A stretch of DNA of 46,350 nt from an uncultured Myxococcales bacterium (GTDB taxonomy: Bacteria > Myxococcota_A > UBA9042 > CAIXZC01). The stretch is taken from the NCBI GenBank assembly GCA_903895725.1, contig CAITUV010000051.1:1-46350 (forward strand). Reading direction: 5' to 3'. The notes below the pieces were generated by a model. That model did no database searches. It was not told the DNA's origin and worked only from the letters and a program-made list of their open reading frames with translations. A program made the position numbers and the translations under genes. Of the stretch, positions 25,895-35,184 are shown in pieces; within the stretch, counting starts at the first letter, position 1, and every line of letters starts with the position of its first letter.

Positions 25895-27130
25895 TCACGC
25901 CTGCCCGGGAGCACCGTCCTTCCGGCGCGCCTTGACCAGGTACACCGGCATCGTTCCCTTCCCCTTGATCGAGATTTCACCCCGGGCCTCGAACAGATAG
26001 CGTCCGCCCAGCCTGTCGAGCGTCTCCTGCGATACCTGGACGGCACCCGGAATGCCATGGGATTCCATGCGGGCGGCCGTGTTCACGCTGTCTCCCCAGA
26101 GGTCGTAGATGAACTTGCGCCGTCCGATCACCCCGGCCACGACCGGCCCTGAGTTCACGCCGACGCGCATGTTGAAGGGACAGCCGAGACGATCTCCGTG
26201 CCTGGCGGCCGCTTCGAGCATGTCGAATGCCAGCTCCACGATGGCTTCGGCGTGATCCGGCCGGGGTTCCGGGATACCGGCCGCGACCATGTATGCGTCG
26301 CCGATGGTCTTGATCTTTTCCAGCCCGCGGCGAACCACGAGGTCGTCGAACTCGGAGAAGAGCTCATTGAGGAGCGCAACCAGCCGCTGCGGCGAGACCT
26401 TCTCCGAGAGGCCGGTGAATCCGACGATGTCCGCAAAGAGGACCGACGCATCGGAAAACCCGTCCGCAATCGTGCCCGGGCCGTCCTTCAGACGCCTGGC
26501 GATAGGGACCGGGAGGATGTTGTGAAGCAGGTCTTCGGCTCGGTTGTATTCCTCCCTCAGCTTCTGCTCTGCCGTTTCTGCTGCCCGGTTGTAGAAATGC
26601 GCCAGGAATGCCAGCAGGCCGAGCGTCCCGACGATCGCCATGTAGGTTGCGGCCGACAGCACGGCCGGGTCCACGGTGTACACGGGTGCGAGCTGCATGG
26701 ACCACGCCTTCAGGCCGAAGAACGTGCCCACCGCCAGAGCCGCCATGGCGAGCTTGGCCCAGTTTCTCGAGCCGGGCAGGTAGAACACGACCACGGGGAC
26801 CAGAAGCAGGAAGTACTGGAAACCGGCCTCCCAACCGAGATACCGCAGGGCCAGAATCTGGTGAGCGCAAAGCTCGACCGTGCACATCGCCATGGCGACA
26901 AACGGATGTCCCCGTCGGTTGAGCAGGAAGGCGAGGGCATACGTGGGCAGGCTGACCGTATTGGCCAGGAGCATCTCGTGCACCCCGTACACAGCGAACA
27001 GAGTGGAGTAGAAGACGTGGATCAGGAACCCCGACAGCGTCCCTACACTGAATAGCCTGTAGGAGCGGAACTCCTCCGGTCGAATGCACGGGGGCGGATC
27101 GAGGACATATGCTAGAAGCGTGCGCAGCAA
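25895..27130 (-). CDS. Membrane-bound class III adenylate cyclase
   Basis: 411 residues. Residues about 25-185 hold six hydrophobic segments (MASE-like sensor of unknown ligand), then a short amphipathic linker (AEQKLREEYNRAEDLLHNILP), typical of class III cyclases, and a catalytic domain at about 220-400. Both metal-binding Asp sites are present (LFADIVGFTGLS and IKTIGDAYMVA), as are the purine-selecting Lys (EKIKTIGD) and Asp (YDLWGDSVN) expected for ATP, and the Asn/Arg transition-state pair (SVNTAARMES). So it should be active and make cAMP. The start is TTG 27130, supported by GGAGGAG at correct spacing; no in-frame ATG precedes the first helix. It is first gene of a three-gene unit with the CyuA-like enzyme and a secreted protein. 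Confidence 0.93.
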   Translation of the reverse strand: MLRTLLAYVLDPPPCIRPEEFRSYRLFSVGTLSGFLIHVFYSTLFAVYGVHEMLLANTVSLPTYALAFLLNRRGHPFVAMAMCTVELCAHQILALRYLGWEAGFQYFLLLVPVVVFYLPGSRNWAKLAMAALAVGTFFGLKAWSMQLAPVYTVDPAVLSAATYMAIVGTLGLLAFLAHFYNRAAETAEQKLREEYNRAEDLLHNILPVPIARRLKDGPGTIADGFSDASVLFADIVGFTGLSEKVSPQRLVALLNELFSEFDDLVVRRGLEKIKTIGDAYMVAAGIPEPRPDHAEAIVELAFDMLEAAARHGDRLGCPFNMRVGVNSGPVVAGVIGRRKFIYDLWGDSVNTAARMESHGIPGAVQVSQETLDRLGGRYLFEARGEISIKGKGTMPVYLVKARRKDGAPGQA

Positions 27131-27208
27131 CTTCGTCTCCTCCGTTTCACGTCTCCGCAGCGACCAGGCCGGGATGGCAGCGCCGGCCAGTGTCTCCGGT
27201 CCTCCGGT

Positions 27209-30200
27209 CTACCTCCAGTAGAGCTCGCCCCAGCCGGACTTGACGTTGCAGGCTTCCATGAATCCCCAGTCCGATGCGCCCACGGGACAGCCGCAGCATG
27301 CGCCGCCCGAGCAGTCCACGTTGCCGAACTTCAGGGCAGCGCTGCAACAGCAGGTGTCGCCGTCCCAGTTGACGCCCCACTTGCCGTTCTCGGTCTTGGT
27401 GCTGCAGACACCGTCGGTGTAGTAGAACGTGTCGCACCCTCCCTCGACCCCGTTGCCGCACCACGCGTCCGGGGACGTGCTCAGGTAGGGTTGGAACGCC
27501 GTGCCGTCCAGCATGCACTGCTTCTGACGGTCGCGCATGGCGGCCAGCACCGCCTTGGACACATTGTTGTTCGCGTTGAAGTGCCAGGCTGCATGCTCGT
27601 TGTCCGTCAGGTCCTTGATCAGCAGGTCCGCAGGCGTGACGGTCTTGGGGATGCCTCCATGGCAGTTGGAGTCGTCCTTTCCGCACAGCCAAACGTCGTA
27701 CTGGAACGGATCCTGACCATAGGGGAAGGGAGCCTTGAGCCAGTTGAACCGGGTCCATCCTCCGCCGTCGATGGTCATCTCGCACCAGGCCTCGAACTCG
27801 GGAGCCGGTCCAGCCTCGCCGTCCACGTCGATGGGGTAGAATCCGCTGGTCGCCTGAGGATTGGCGGTCTTGAGCTCCTTGCACGAAGCCGTGCACGACT
27901 CGTCCGCCTTCCCATCGCAATCGTTGTCGAGCGAGTCCTTGCACACCTCGCTGCCGGCCCCCTGCTTCGGGTCGCACACCACGGGAGCCCCGTCCTTGCA
28001 ATTGTCCACCGTGTGCTGGCAGACCCCGACTCCGCATGTGGAGGTTCCGAGCCCATCGTCCACCAGGCCGTTGCAGTCGTTGTCCTTGCCGTCGCAGCTC
28101 TCGATGCCCGCTCCCTGCATCGGGTCACATTGGACCGGGGTCCCGTCTTCGCACGCGGGCACGGTGTGCTGGCAGACGCCGAGACCGCAGGAGGTGGTTC
28201 CGAGCCCATCGTCCACCAGGCCGTTGCAGTCGTTGTCCTTGCCGTCGCAGCTTTCCACGGCGGCACCCTCTTTGGGGTCGCACACGCCAGGAACTCCGTT
28301 GACGCATGCGGGCACCGAATGCAGGCAGAGCCCGAGGCCACAGGTGAGCATGCCGAGATCCTCGTCGGCGCTCCCGTCGCAGTCGTTGTCCTTGCCGTCG
28401 CAGCTCTCCACAGCCGCCCCCTCGAACGGGTTGCAGAACTGCGGCTTGCCGTCCTTGCAGGAGGCAACCTTGTGCTTGCACGCTCCCAGCCCACACTCGA
28501 CGACCGGGAATCCGTCGTCCACCAGGCCGTTGCAGTCGTCGTCGACCGCGTTGCAGACCTCCGCCATCCCATGGTGGACCAGGGGATTGGCCGGGGCGCA
28601 GTCTGCGATGTCCGGGTCGTTGTCGCCGTCGTCGTCTGAGTCCACGCAGTCCTTCAGGCCGTCCAGGTCAAGGTCTGCAAAGCCCTCGTCGATCAGCGTG
28701 TCGCAGTCGTCGTCCAGACCGTTGCAGGCCTCGTCCCCCGCATGATGCACGGACGAATCGAGCGGCGCACAGTCCGTGGAATCCGGGTCGGTGTCACCGT
28801 CGTCGTCCTCGTCACAGGCGTCTCCGAGGCCATCCTTGTCCAAATCGGTCTGAGCCGGATTGGCCAGCAGCGGGCAATTGTCTCCCCCGTCGCCGTGGCC
28901 GTCTCCGTCGTCGTCGCCGTCGCACGCGTCGCCCAGTCCGTCTTTGTCCAGGTCCGCCTGCCCTGCGTTGAAGAGGTCTGCGCAGTTGTCCAGCCCATTG
29001 GGAACGCCGTCCCCATCCCTGTCGGCATCACACGCGTCGCCAATGCCGTCCTGATCGAGGTCTTCCTGCTTCGGGTTGGCCAGGCACAGGCAGTTGTCGA
29101 CGTTCTCAGCCACGCCATCCGCGTCATCGTCATCATCGCATGCGGCACCCACGCCGTCGTCGTCACAGTCCTTCTGGTCCGGGTTGGGAATCAGCGGGCA
29201 GTTGTCCGCCGCGTCGGGAACCTTGTCCCCGTCCTTGTCCTGCTCGCAGGAGTCTCCCACGCTGTCCTTGTCCGTATCGGCCTGGTCGGGGTTGACCGTG
29301 TAGGGGCAGTTGTCGAGCAGGTCGCCCACGCCGTCGCCGTCGTCGTCGTCGTCGCAGGAATCGCCCATGGCATCCTGGTCCAGATCCTCCTGCCCGGCAT
29401 TGGCGAGCACGGGGCAGTTGTCGTCGGCGTCGCCGTGGCCGTCAGCGTCGTCGTCGAGGTCGCAGGCATCCCCGAACCCGTCCGAATCCAGGTCCGCCTG
29501 GAGCGGATTGAACAGGCCCAGGCAGTTGTCGAGCTCGTCCGGGATTCCATCGCCATCGCCGTCGCTGTCGCACGCGTCGCCTAGCTTGTCCTTGTCGAAG
29601 TCGGCCTGATCCGCGTTGGGAAGCAGCGGGCAATTGTCGATTGCATCCGGAATGCCGTCGCCGTCCTTGTCCGTCTCGAGGCAGTCGGCAGTACCGTCCA
29701 GATCGGTATCGGTGAAATCCTCGTCCGCGGCCTGATCGCAATCGTTGTCCTTGCCGTCGCAGATCTCCTTCGAGCCGGGAAAGGAGAGGGGATCGAGCGG
29801 CAGGCAGTCCGCCGAGTCGGGAGTCCCGTCGTTGTCGTCGTCGTCGTCACCGCAGTCGGCGATCTTGTCCGCGTCCGTGTCGGGGAAGCCCTCGTCGATC
29901 AGGTCGTCGCAATCATCGTCCATTCCGTTGCACCCTTCGGCCGCGCCGGGGTGCACCGAAGCATCGTACGGAGCGCAATCCGCGGTATCGGCGGACAGGT
30001 CGTTGTCGTCGTCCAGGTCGCAGGCATCTCCGTCGTTGTCCAGGTCGAAATCGGCCTGCTCGGGGTTGGCCGCGCCGGGGCAGTTGTCCTCGCCGTCCAG
30101 CAGTCCGTCGTCGTCCTTGTCGATCTCGAGGCAGTCCTTTAGGCCATCATCATCGGTATCCGGGAACTGCTCGTCGGTGGTCCCGTCGCAGTCGTTATCC

Positions 30201-31108
30201 TTGCCGTCGCAGGCCTCGGGCTCGGGCTCCGGAGCATCGCAGATGAGCTTGCCTGCGTCGCAGGCCTGCGTTCCGCTGCACTTGCCCCATTCGTTTGCCT
30301 GCGTGCAGTCAGCGCCGCCGGCGCCTTCGTCCGAGTTGCCGTCGCAGTCGTCGTCGGCGTCATTGCAGGCCTCCTCAGCCGGCACTGCGGCCGAGCAGGC
30401 CGTCAGCCCGAGGGTGCCACAACCCCGGATCCCCTGGCAGGTCCCCCACTGGTTGACGTTGAAGCACTTGGTGGTAGCCTGCGAGTCCACGAACCAGGAC
30501 TCGCACTTGCACTCTCCCTGCTTGGGGATGCAGTGATCCTTGGTTCCGGCCGGAGACCCATCGGGCGGACGGCAGTCGTATCCGTCGGGGCAGTCGCCGT
30601 CGGACGCACACGGATGCGTGCAGAAGCTTCCGGCCGGACCGAACGACAGGCACACGTCGCCGAGATCCACGCCGTTCAGATGGCAGTCGGTGTTGGTCTC
30701 ACAGGGGCGGCAGAGGCTGACACTTCCGGGGACGCAGATGTAGACGGTATCGGGCAGGGAGGGCTCGTGCAGGGAGCAGGTGTACCCCTGCGGGCAGTCC
30801 TCCACGCAGGTGTGGGTGCATTGCTTCCCCTCGGCGGTCTGGATGCAGAAACCGGAGTTGCACTGGGCTCCGGTTTCGCACGGGTAGCCGAGCTCCCCCT
30901 GCGCCGGGCCCGCGTCGATGTCGGGAAGCTCGGCCATGCTCGAGTCACCGGGAACAAGCCCCTCTGCAGCCAGCTCCACCGGGCCGGAATCCTCCACCAC
31001 CTCGGCGGCGACTTGCGCATCCAGTATGTCCTTCACCATGGTTGCCGGCGACTGGCTCCCGCAGCCAATGGCAAGCGCCGCGATGATTCCCAACCCTGTC
31101 AGTCTCAT
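27209..31108 (-). CDS. Lipoprotein C: cysteine scaffold, long TSP3/MopE stalk, C-terminal fibrinogen-like domain
   Basis: 1299 residues. The lipobox AIGC gives Cys16. The scaffold at about 70-240 (SGFCIQTAEGKQC, LCRPC, GSFCTHPC, CPDGYDC, GECKC) is shared with lipoproteins A, D and E. A very acidic stalk at about 300-820 holds roughly a dozen TSP3-type calcium-binding repeats (DNCPxxxNPxQxDxDxDxxGDACD) with MopE motifs. Four 51-residue repeats (CGLGxCxHxV...CDGKDNDC) run from about 868 to 1071. The last 225 residues match fibrinogen-like domains: CKELK, FYPIDVDGEAG, WCEMTIDGGGWT. Such domains bind sugars or acetylated ligands in animals; that role here is inference. ATG 31108 follows GGAGG; the upstream TTG 31123 would leave a poor signal peptide. 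Confidence 0.9.
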   Translation of the reverse strand: MRLTGLGIIAALAIGCGSQSPATMVKDILDAQVAAEVVEDSGPVELAAEGLVPGDSSMAELPDIDAGPAQGELGYPCETGAQCNSGFCIQTAEGKQCTHTCVEDCPQGYTCSLHEPSLPDTVYICVPGSVSLCRPCETNTDCHLNGVDLGDVCLSFGPAGSFCTHPCASDGDCPDGYDCRPPDGSPAGTKDHCIPKQGECKCESWFVDSQATTKCFNVNQWGTCQGIRGCGTLGLTACSAAVPAEEACNDADDDCDGNSDEGAGGADCTQANEWGKCSGTQACDAGKLICDAPEPEPEACDGKDNDCDGTTDEQFPDTDDDGLKDCLEIDKDDDGLLDGEDNCPGAANPEQADFDLDNDGDACDLDDDNDLSADTADCAPYDASVHPGAAEGCNGMDDDCDDLIDEGFPDTDADKIADCGDDDDDNDGTPDSADCLPLDPLSFPGSKEICDGKDNDCDQAADEDFTDTDLDGTADCLETDKDGDGIPDAIDNCPLLPNADQADFDKDKLGDACDSDGDGDGIPDELDNCLGLFNPLQADLDSDGFGDACDLDDDADGHGDADDNCPVLANAGQEDLDQDAMGDSCDDDDDGDGVGDLLDNCPYTVNPDQADTDKDSVGDSCEQDKDGDKVPDAADNCPLIPNPDQKDCDDDGVGAACDDDDDADGVAENVDNCLCLANPKQEDLDQDGIGDACDADRDGDGVPNGLDNCADLFNAGQADLDKDGLGDACDGDDDGDGHGDGGDNCPLLANPAQTDLDKDGLGDACDEDDDGDTDPDSTDCAPLDSSVHHAGDEACNGLDDDCDTLIDEGFADLDLDGLKDCVDSDDDGDNDPDIADCAPANPLVHHGMAEVCNAVDDDCNGLVDDGFPVVECGLGACKHKVASCKDGKPQFCNPFEGAAVESCDGKDNDCDGSADEDLGMLTCGLGLCLHSVPACVNGVPGVCDPKEGAAVESCDGKDNDCNGLVDDGLGTTSCGLGVCQHTVPACEDGTPVQCDPMQGAGIESCDGKDNDCNGLVDDGLGTSTCGVGVCQHTVDNCKDGAPVVCDPKQGAGSEVCKDSLDNDCDGKADESCTASCKELKTANPQATSGFYPIDVDGEAGPAPEFEAWCEMTIDGGGWTRFNWLKAPFPYGQDPFQYDVWLCGKDDSNCHGGIPKTVTPADLLIKDLTDNEHAAWHFNANNNVSKAVLAAMRDRQKQCMLDGTAFQPYLSTSPDAWCGNGVEGGCDTFYYTDGVCSTKTENGKWGVNWDGDTCCCSAALKFGNVDCSGGACCGCPVGASDWGFMEACNVKSGWGELYWR
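27895..28506 (-). repeat. four 153-bp tandem coding repeats in lipoprotein C
   Basis: Four units of 51 codons (CGLG.C.H.V..C..G....C.P..GA..E.CDGKDNDC). Two neighbours share an identical 57-base stretch at 28043 and 28196, exactly 153 bases apart, which points to recent unit duplication or conversion. Confidence 0.8.
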
Positions 31109-31140
31109 GCTTCCCTCCTGCAACTCCTGAGCCCTCGGAC

Positions 31141-31169
31141 AGGATGCCTCAGGATGGCAGGGAAAGCAA
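31141..31169 (-). promoter_or_regulatory. promoter for lipoprotein C
   Basis: Minus strand TTGCTT (31169-31164), 17 bases, CATCCT (31146-31141), 32 bases before ATG 31108. Confidence 0.45.
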
Positions 31170-31201
31170 CGGGGTGGCCGCAGGGAGAAGGGCGTGCCCG
31201 A

Positions 31202-33862
31202 TTAGAGGGTCACGATGACAAGGCCGGTGGTACCGGGGGTGGAATCGAGCTCGGGCTTGAACGGCTCGGTCTGCCCCTGGCCGCCCCAGCCGGCATTGCC
31301 CTTGTAGGAGGGGTCACCCGTGCCGCCCGGAGTGCGGTTGTTGCCCCCCTCGGTCGATACGGCGGTGACCTTGCCCGCCGCCGTGTAGGACGAGCCTCCG
31401 CCCCCACCGCCGCCGGTGTAGGTCCACTTGCCGGCACCGCCGCCACCGCCGTACCAGCCGGCACCTCCGCCGCCGCCATGGCCGTTTCCGCCACTCTGGC
31501 AGCCGCCCTTCTGGTAGCTGGCCGCGTTTCCCTGCATGCACTGGTTGGTCTGGTTGTACCCGCCGGTGTGTGCGCTGCCCGGGAACCCCGGGAGCGTGCA
31601 CTGCTCATAGATCGACTTGTCGTTGACTCCGCCGCCGGCTCCTCCGGCATTCTGCGTGCCGCCCTCGCCGCCAGCCGTGCCGCAATCGTACTTGTTGTTC
31701 TCCCGTCCCTGCTGGCCCATGCCTCCGGCCGGTCCGCCGCCGCCCCCCTGTCCGGCCAGCGGATTCCACGTGTTGGAGCAGCCGCTGCAACCATCCGCAC
31801 CGCCCCCGCCGCCCCCTGCGGCCACCATGACCGGAACGGAGTTGAGGAAGACGTAGCTGGCACCTCCGCCACTGCCCTCATCGGCCCCGGAGCAGCCGAC
31901 CCGGACCTCGACCGTGTCCCCGGTCTGGACCGCGAGGGTGCCCGACACGAAGGCTCCGCCACCGCCGCCGCCCGGCGCACCGCCGCCGCCACCGCCGCCC
32001 CAGAGCTTGACCTGGAGCTTGGTCACCCCGGCCGGTACCGTGCCGCTCATGTTCTGCCCGCACTGGTCAAACACCTTGGTGCCCGCACCGAAGGTGAGGG
32101 GTCCTGACTGGCCTCCGCACGGCAGCGCCTGGCTGCTCGGTCCGACGCACTCCGCCCCGCCGCAGTATGGCACAGGGTTGGTGCACGACCGGGAGCAGGT
32201 CACCTCGTTCTGGCAGCCGCTGCAGGCCGGGCAATCCCAGTCGCTCCACCCGCCGTCGACCGGCGCACAGTTCTGAACGCACTGTCCATTCTGGCAGAGG
32301 AAGCCGGGCTGGCACAGGCTGCCCTCGTCCACCTGGCCGTTGCAGTTGTCGTCCTGGCCGTTGCATACCTCGGGAGGAACGGCCCCGCAACCGCCGCAGG
32401 CATTTTTGACCCCGTCGTCCACCTGCCCGTCGCAGTCATCATCCTGGCCGTTGCACACTTCGACTGCCACCTCGACACACTGCCCGTTCTGGCAAAGCCC
32501 CAGGCAAACCCCGGGGTCAAAGCAGGCAAGCCCCGACACGGGGGCATGCTCACAGCCGCCCCCCGGAACGCAGGAATCCTCGGTGCAGGGGTTGGCGTCG
32601 TCACAGCTCCCGGCTCCGGCCATGTCGAGGTGACATCCGGTCTCCGAGTTCCACTTGCCGTCCCCCACGTCGATGTGGGTGCAGTAGGTGTTGTCCTTGT
32701 TGTAGCAGACCCCCTCCGGCGGGTAGCACCACTGGTTGGCCGCCTGCTGGTCGATGGCGCATCCCGATTCCTCGGTGCACGAAACTCCGGCCTTGAGGCA
32801 GGGCAGCGCCGGCAGCTCCATCTGGGCTAGGCAGTCTTCCTTGGTCGTGCCGGCCCCCTCGCACTGGCCCATGCTCTCCTTGCCAAGCGGCCCGTCGCCC
32901 ACTCCGGCCAGCACGCACGCGTCGCCAGCGGTGCAGGCGTTACCGTCGTCACACGCTGCGCCCACACCGGCAGCGGGCTGACAGTAACGCACCTTCTTCT
33001 TGGGCGCTCCCGGGTTGGCGGGGTCTGGAATCCAGTGACAGGTCAGGTTGGTGCATGCCTGGCATTCCTCCTTGCAGGAATCCGGGTATTCCCCGGCCCC
33101 GCAAGCCTGGTCAAGAGCGGGGTCGAGCACGCACTCACCGGCCTTGCAGGAACGCCCGAAGCAGTCGGCTCCCTCGGCATCCTCCCCGTCTCCGAAACAC
33201 TGCGTGCCGTCGTCCTTGAGCACCTTCTGACACACGGCCTCGCTGTCGACACAGATGACCGACACGATGCAACCCATGGGGGAGAGGGAGTCGTTCTCCG
33301 CCTTGCACTGCCCCGCAAGCTCGGTGGGCACGGCGTTCTCGTAGTCCGGCTTCCCTCCCTGGCACAGGATGTTGTCGTAGCAGTTCGAGGTGAGCGCAAT
33401 GGCCCCGTCCTCGAGCGGGACCTCCTCGCACTGGCCGTTGGTCGTGTTGCAGACCGGGGCGGTACAGGGGTTCCCGTCATCTTCGGCGCACACGAGAGCC
33501 TCCCCGCCCCCGCAGTTGCCCCCTCCGTCGCACGTGGCCTCGAGAAGGCACGTGGCCGTGCACGCCGTCCCGGCTTCCTTGAACTTGGGCTCGCAGCACC
33601 CGTCCACGCAGGCGATTCCGTCCATGCACGGCCCCACCTCGCCACAATCGGCGATGGTCTTGCACGGCGTCCCCTGGCAGACGAGCTCTGCCGCATCTCC
33701 CTCGGGCGGCCAGACCACCGGGGAATCCTCCTGGACATCCGACTTGCCCGAATCCGGCTCCTTCGTCGTCTCGCCGCTGCAGCCCACCGCAAGGACCAGC
33801 ACCCCGCAGACAGCCATCCAGTCCAGCCTGCAGAACCCCGTATGTCCCTTCATCCTGCTCAC
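31202..33862 (-). CDS. Lipoprotein with cysteine-rich/MopE body and C-terminal glycine-rich domain
   Basis: 886 residues. The signal peptide ends AVGC (Cys28). The cysteine-rich body (about 60-540) contains CDDGNACT and CDDANPCTEDSC repeats and two MopE motifs (CNGQDDDCDG, CNGQDDNCNG), then a TSP1-like WSDWDC segment. From about residue 590 to the end is a glycine-rich domain beginning VPAGVTKLQVKLWGGGGGGG, a form known from bacterial surface and phage tail proteins and resembling animal ALK glycine-rich regions; it has FVSGTLAVQTGDTVEVRVG and poly-Gly blocks of up to seven. The N-terminus lacks the exact A/C/D/E scaffold. GTG 33862 is preferred because GGGAGGT sits six bases upstream; ATG 33853 is too far from it. 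The role is probably adhesive, by inference. Confidence 0.85.
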   Translation of the reverse strand: MSRMKGHTGFCRLDWMAVCGVLVLAVGCSGETTKEPDSGKSDVQEDSPVVWPPEGDAAELVCQGTPCKTIADCGEVGPCMDGIACVDGCCEPKFKEAGTACTATCLLEATCDGGGNCGGGEALVCAEDDGNPCTAPVCNTTNGQCEEVPLEDGAIALTSNCYDNILCQGGKPDYENAVPTELAGQCKAENDSLSPMGCIVSVICVDSEAVCQKVLKDDGTQCFGDGEDAEGADCFGRSCKAGECVLDPALDQACGAGEYPDSCKEECQACTNLTCHWIPDPANPGAPKKKVRYCQPAAGVGAACDDGNACTAGDACVLAGVGDGPLGKESMGQCEGAGTTKEDCLAQMELPALPCLKAGVSCTEESGCAIDQQAANQWCYPPEGVCYNKDNTYCTHIDVGDGKWNSETGCHLDMAGAGSCDDANPCTEDSCVPGGGCEHAPVSGLACFDPGVCLGLCQNGQCVEVAVEVCNGQDDDCDGQVDDGVKNACGGCGAVPPEVCNGQDDNCNGQVDEGSLCQPGFLCQNGQCVQNCAPVDGGWSDWDCPACSGCQNEVTCSRSCTNPVPYCGGAECVGPSSQALPCGGQSGPLTFGAGTKVFDQCGQNMSGTVPAGVTKLQVKLWGGGGGGGAPGGGGGGAFVSGTLAVQTGDTVEVRVGCSGADEGSGGGASYVFLNSVPVMVAAGGGGGGADGCSGCSNTWNPLAGQGGGGGPAGGMGQQGRENNKYDCGTAGGEGGTQNAGGAGGGVNDKSIYEQCTLPGFPGSAHTGGYNQTNQCMQGNAASYQKGGCQSGGNGHGGGGGAGWYGGGGGAGKWTYTGGGGGGGSSYTAAGKVTAVSTEGGNNRTPGGTGDPSYKGNAGWGGQGQTEPFKPELDSTPGTTGLVIVTL

Positions 33863-33970
33863 GAGCTCACCTCCCTGTGCCAGGACCCGCTGCCCACTGC
33901 ACATCCACGGGGCCCCTCCCGCGTGGTCGGGGCTGGGGTCGCTGCCCATCTACCCGGCATCGGCCAACGC

Positions 33971-34061
33971 ACCATCGACCATCGACCATCGACCATCGAC
34001 CATCCACCATCCACCATCGACCATCGACCATCGACCATCGACCATCCACCATCAACCGTCC
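33971..34061. repeat. heptanucleotide tandem array (ACCATCG)13
   Basis: Thirteen 7-bp units in the order ACCATCG x4, ACCATCC x2, ACCATCG x4, ACCATCC, ACCATCA, ACCGTCC. The array starts at the base after the plsC stop codon and fills about half of the 199-bp gap to the next gene. Because 7 is not a multiple of 3, it can be read as a 7-residue peptide repeat in any frame, but no start signal supports that. Confidence 0.9.
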
Positions 34062-34961
34062 CTACGCTTCCATCTCGCCGGTCCGATAGTACCGTTCAAG
34101 CCGCTCGTCCTTGGCAGCATACTGCTCCATCACCCAGGCAGCCAACTCCTCCGCCCCGGTCGGCAACGCGGCGACCGGCGTTCGCCGGATGTGAACATTC
34201 ACCGTGCGAACATAGCCGAGGGCCCACTGGGATAGACTGGGTACGGCATCGACGTAGCCGATGGTGAAGTCGTACACGGCGTGTGCGTGCCCGCGGAGTC
34301 CCTCCATCGTCGCTACAAACCCCTTGGTGCGGGGGATGAGAAGATGCCGGAGGACCGGGAGCTGCCGGGTTCGGGCGAATTCCTGGCTGGCCTGGAGCTT
34401 GGCCGGTCGAATCCGCGTCCCTTCGAGGAACGACACGATCCACACAGGAACATTCCCGCTCACGATGCTGCGGAATACCCGCTCGATCTTGTCCTTGTCT
34501 TCGGTCCAATCCCGCTTGATGAACAGGCAGTCCAGGAACACCATCCCCCAGCCGATGCCCGGAACCCACTTGAGGACGTCCTTCACGTACCATTTCAGAT
34601 CCCCGAGACGGCCATTGCGGCTGGCCACATCCAGGATCACGGGGATGTCGGACATGGACTGGTGGTTGGCCATGACAACCGTGTTCTCCCCCTCGGGCAG
34701 GGCATCCCCGGTCACAACCACCTTGACTCCGTGCAGCCAGCGCGCCAGGTGAACGCACCCGCCCCACCAGGCTGCGGCGACGTTCCGATTGATGAGGCGG
34801 AAGAGCCGCCTCGATAACGGCAGCACGACTACGGACAGCATCTGGATCAGGTTTCCGAGGAGCAGCGCCGGTCCGAGGATCACCATCGCAGGCACGGTCC
34901 GAATCATCGACATCAGTGCGACGAGACGTCGGCGGGGCGGTTGCAACGGAGGCAGCGGCAT
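34062..34961 (-). CDS. 1-acyl-sn-glycerol-3-phosphate acyltransferase-like protein (PlsC family)
   Basis: 299 residues. Transfers an acyl chain to a lysophospholipid at the cytoplasmic membrane. One or two N-terminal hydrophobic segments (MVILGPALLLGNLIQMLSVVVL) precede the acyltransferase core: NHQSMSD is the HX4D catalytic motif, FIKRDW corresponds to block II, and FLEGTRIRPAKL to the substrate-binding PEGTR block III with Phe-Leu instead of Phe-Pro. The length and TM arrangement fit the YihG-like subgroup better than short PlsC. ATG 34961 has GGAGAT upstream; the in-frame extension to 35021 runs through the promoter. It is isolated among surface lipoprotein genes. Confidence 0.9.
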   Translation of the reverse strand: MPLPPLQPPRRRLVALMSMIRTVPAMVILGPALLLGNLIQMLSVVVLPLSRRLFRLINRNVAAAWWGGCVHLARWLHGVKVVVTGDALPEGENTVVMANHQSMSDIPVILDVASRNGRLGDLKWYVKDVLKWVPGIGWGMVFLDCLFIKRDWTEDKDKIERVFRSIVSGNVPVWIVSFLEGTRIRPAKLQASQEFARTRQLPVLRHLLIPRTKGFVATMEGLRGHAHAVYDFTIGYVDAVPSLSQWALGYVRTVNVHIRRTPVAALPTGAEELAAWVMEQYAAKDERLERYYRTGEMEA

Positions 34962-34992
34962 GGGCCAATCTCCTGGTGGGTTGCCTGGCCAG

Positions 34993-35021
34993 AACCTATC
35001 TGCCGCCGCCGATCCTGTCAA
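34993..35021 (-). promoter_or_regulatory. promoter for the plsC-like gene
   Basis: Minus strand perfect TTGACA (35021-35016), 17-base spacer, TAGGTT (34998-34993), 32 bases before ATG 34961. This is the strongest -35 of the leftward genes. Confidence 0.65.
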
Positions 35022-35057
35022 CGTGATTCGCCGGGCGCGGGCTGGGGGCGACAGCGA

Positions 35058-35153
35058 ATACGATTGCGATTGCGGCTACGATGCCGATACCGATGGGGAT
35101 TGCGATGCCGATGCCGATGCCGATGGGGATTACGATTGCGATGCCGATGCCGA
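35058..35153. repeat. hexanucleotide tandem array (CGATGC/CGATTG type)
   Basis: About sixteen degenerate 6-bp units of the form GCGATG/CCGATG/GCGATT between the stop of lipoprotein D and the plsC promoter. Non-coding by context. Confidence 0.75.
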
Positions 35154-35184
35154 ACGGACCTTCCCCCGAGCCCCGAACCCCACC

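Noticed and set aside
33867..34055. Small minus-strand protein MVDGRWS repeats
   Set aside because: It is just the heptanucleotide array read in three frames; there is no ribosome site or conserved flank.
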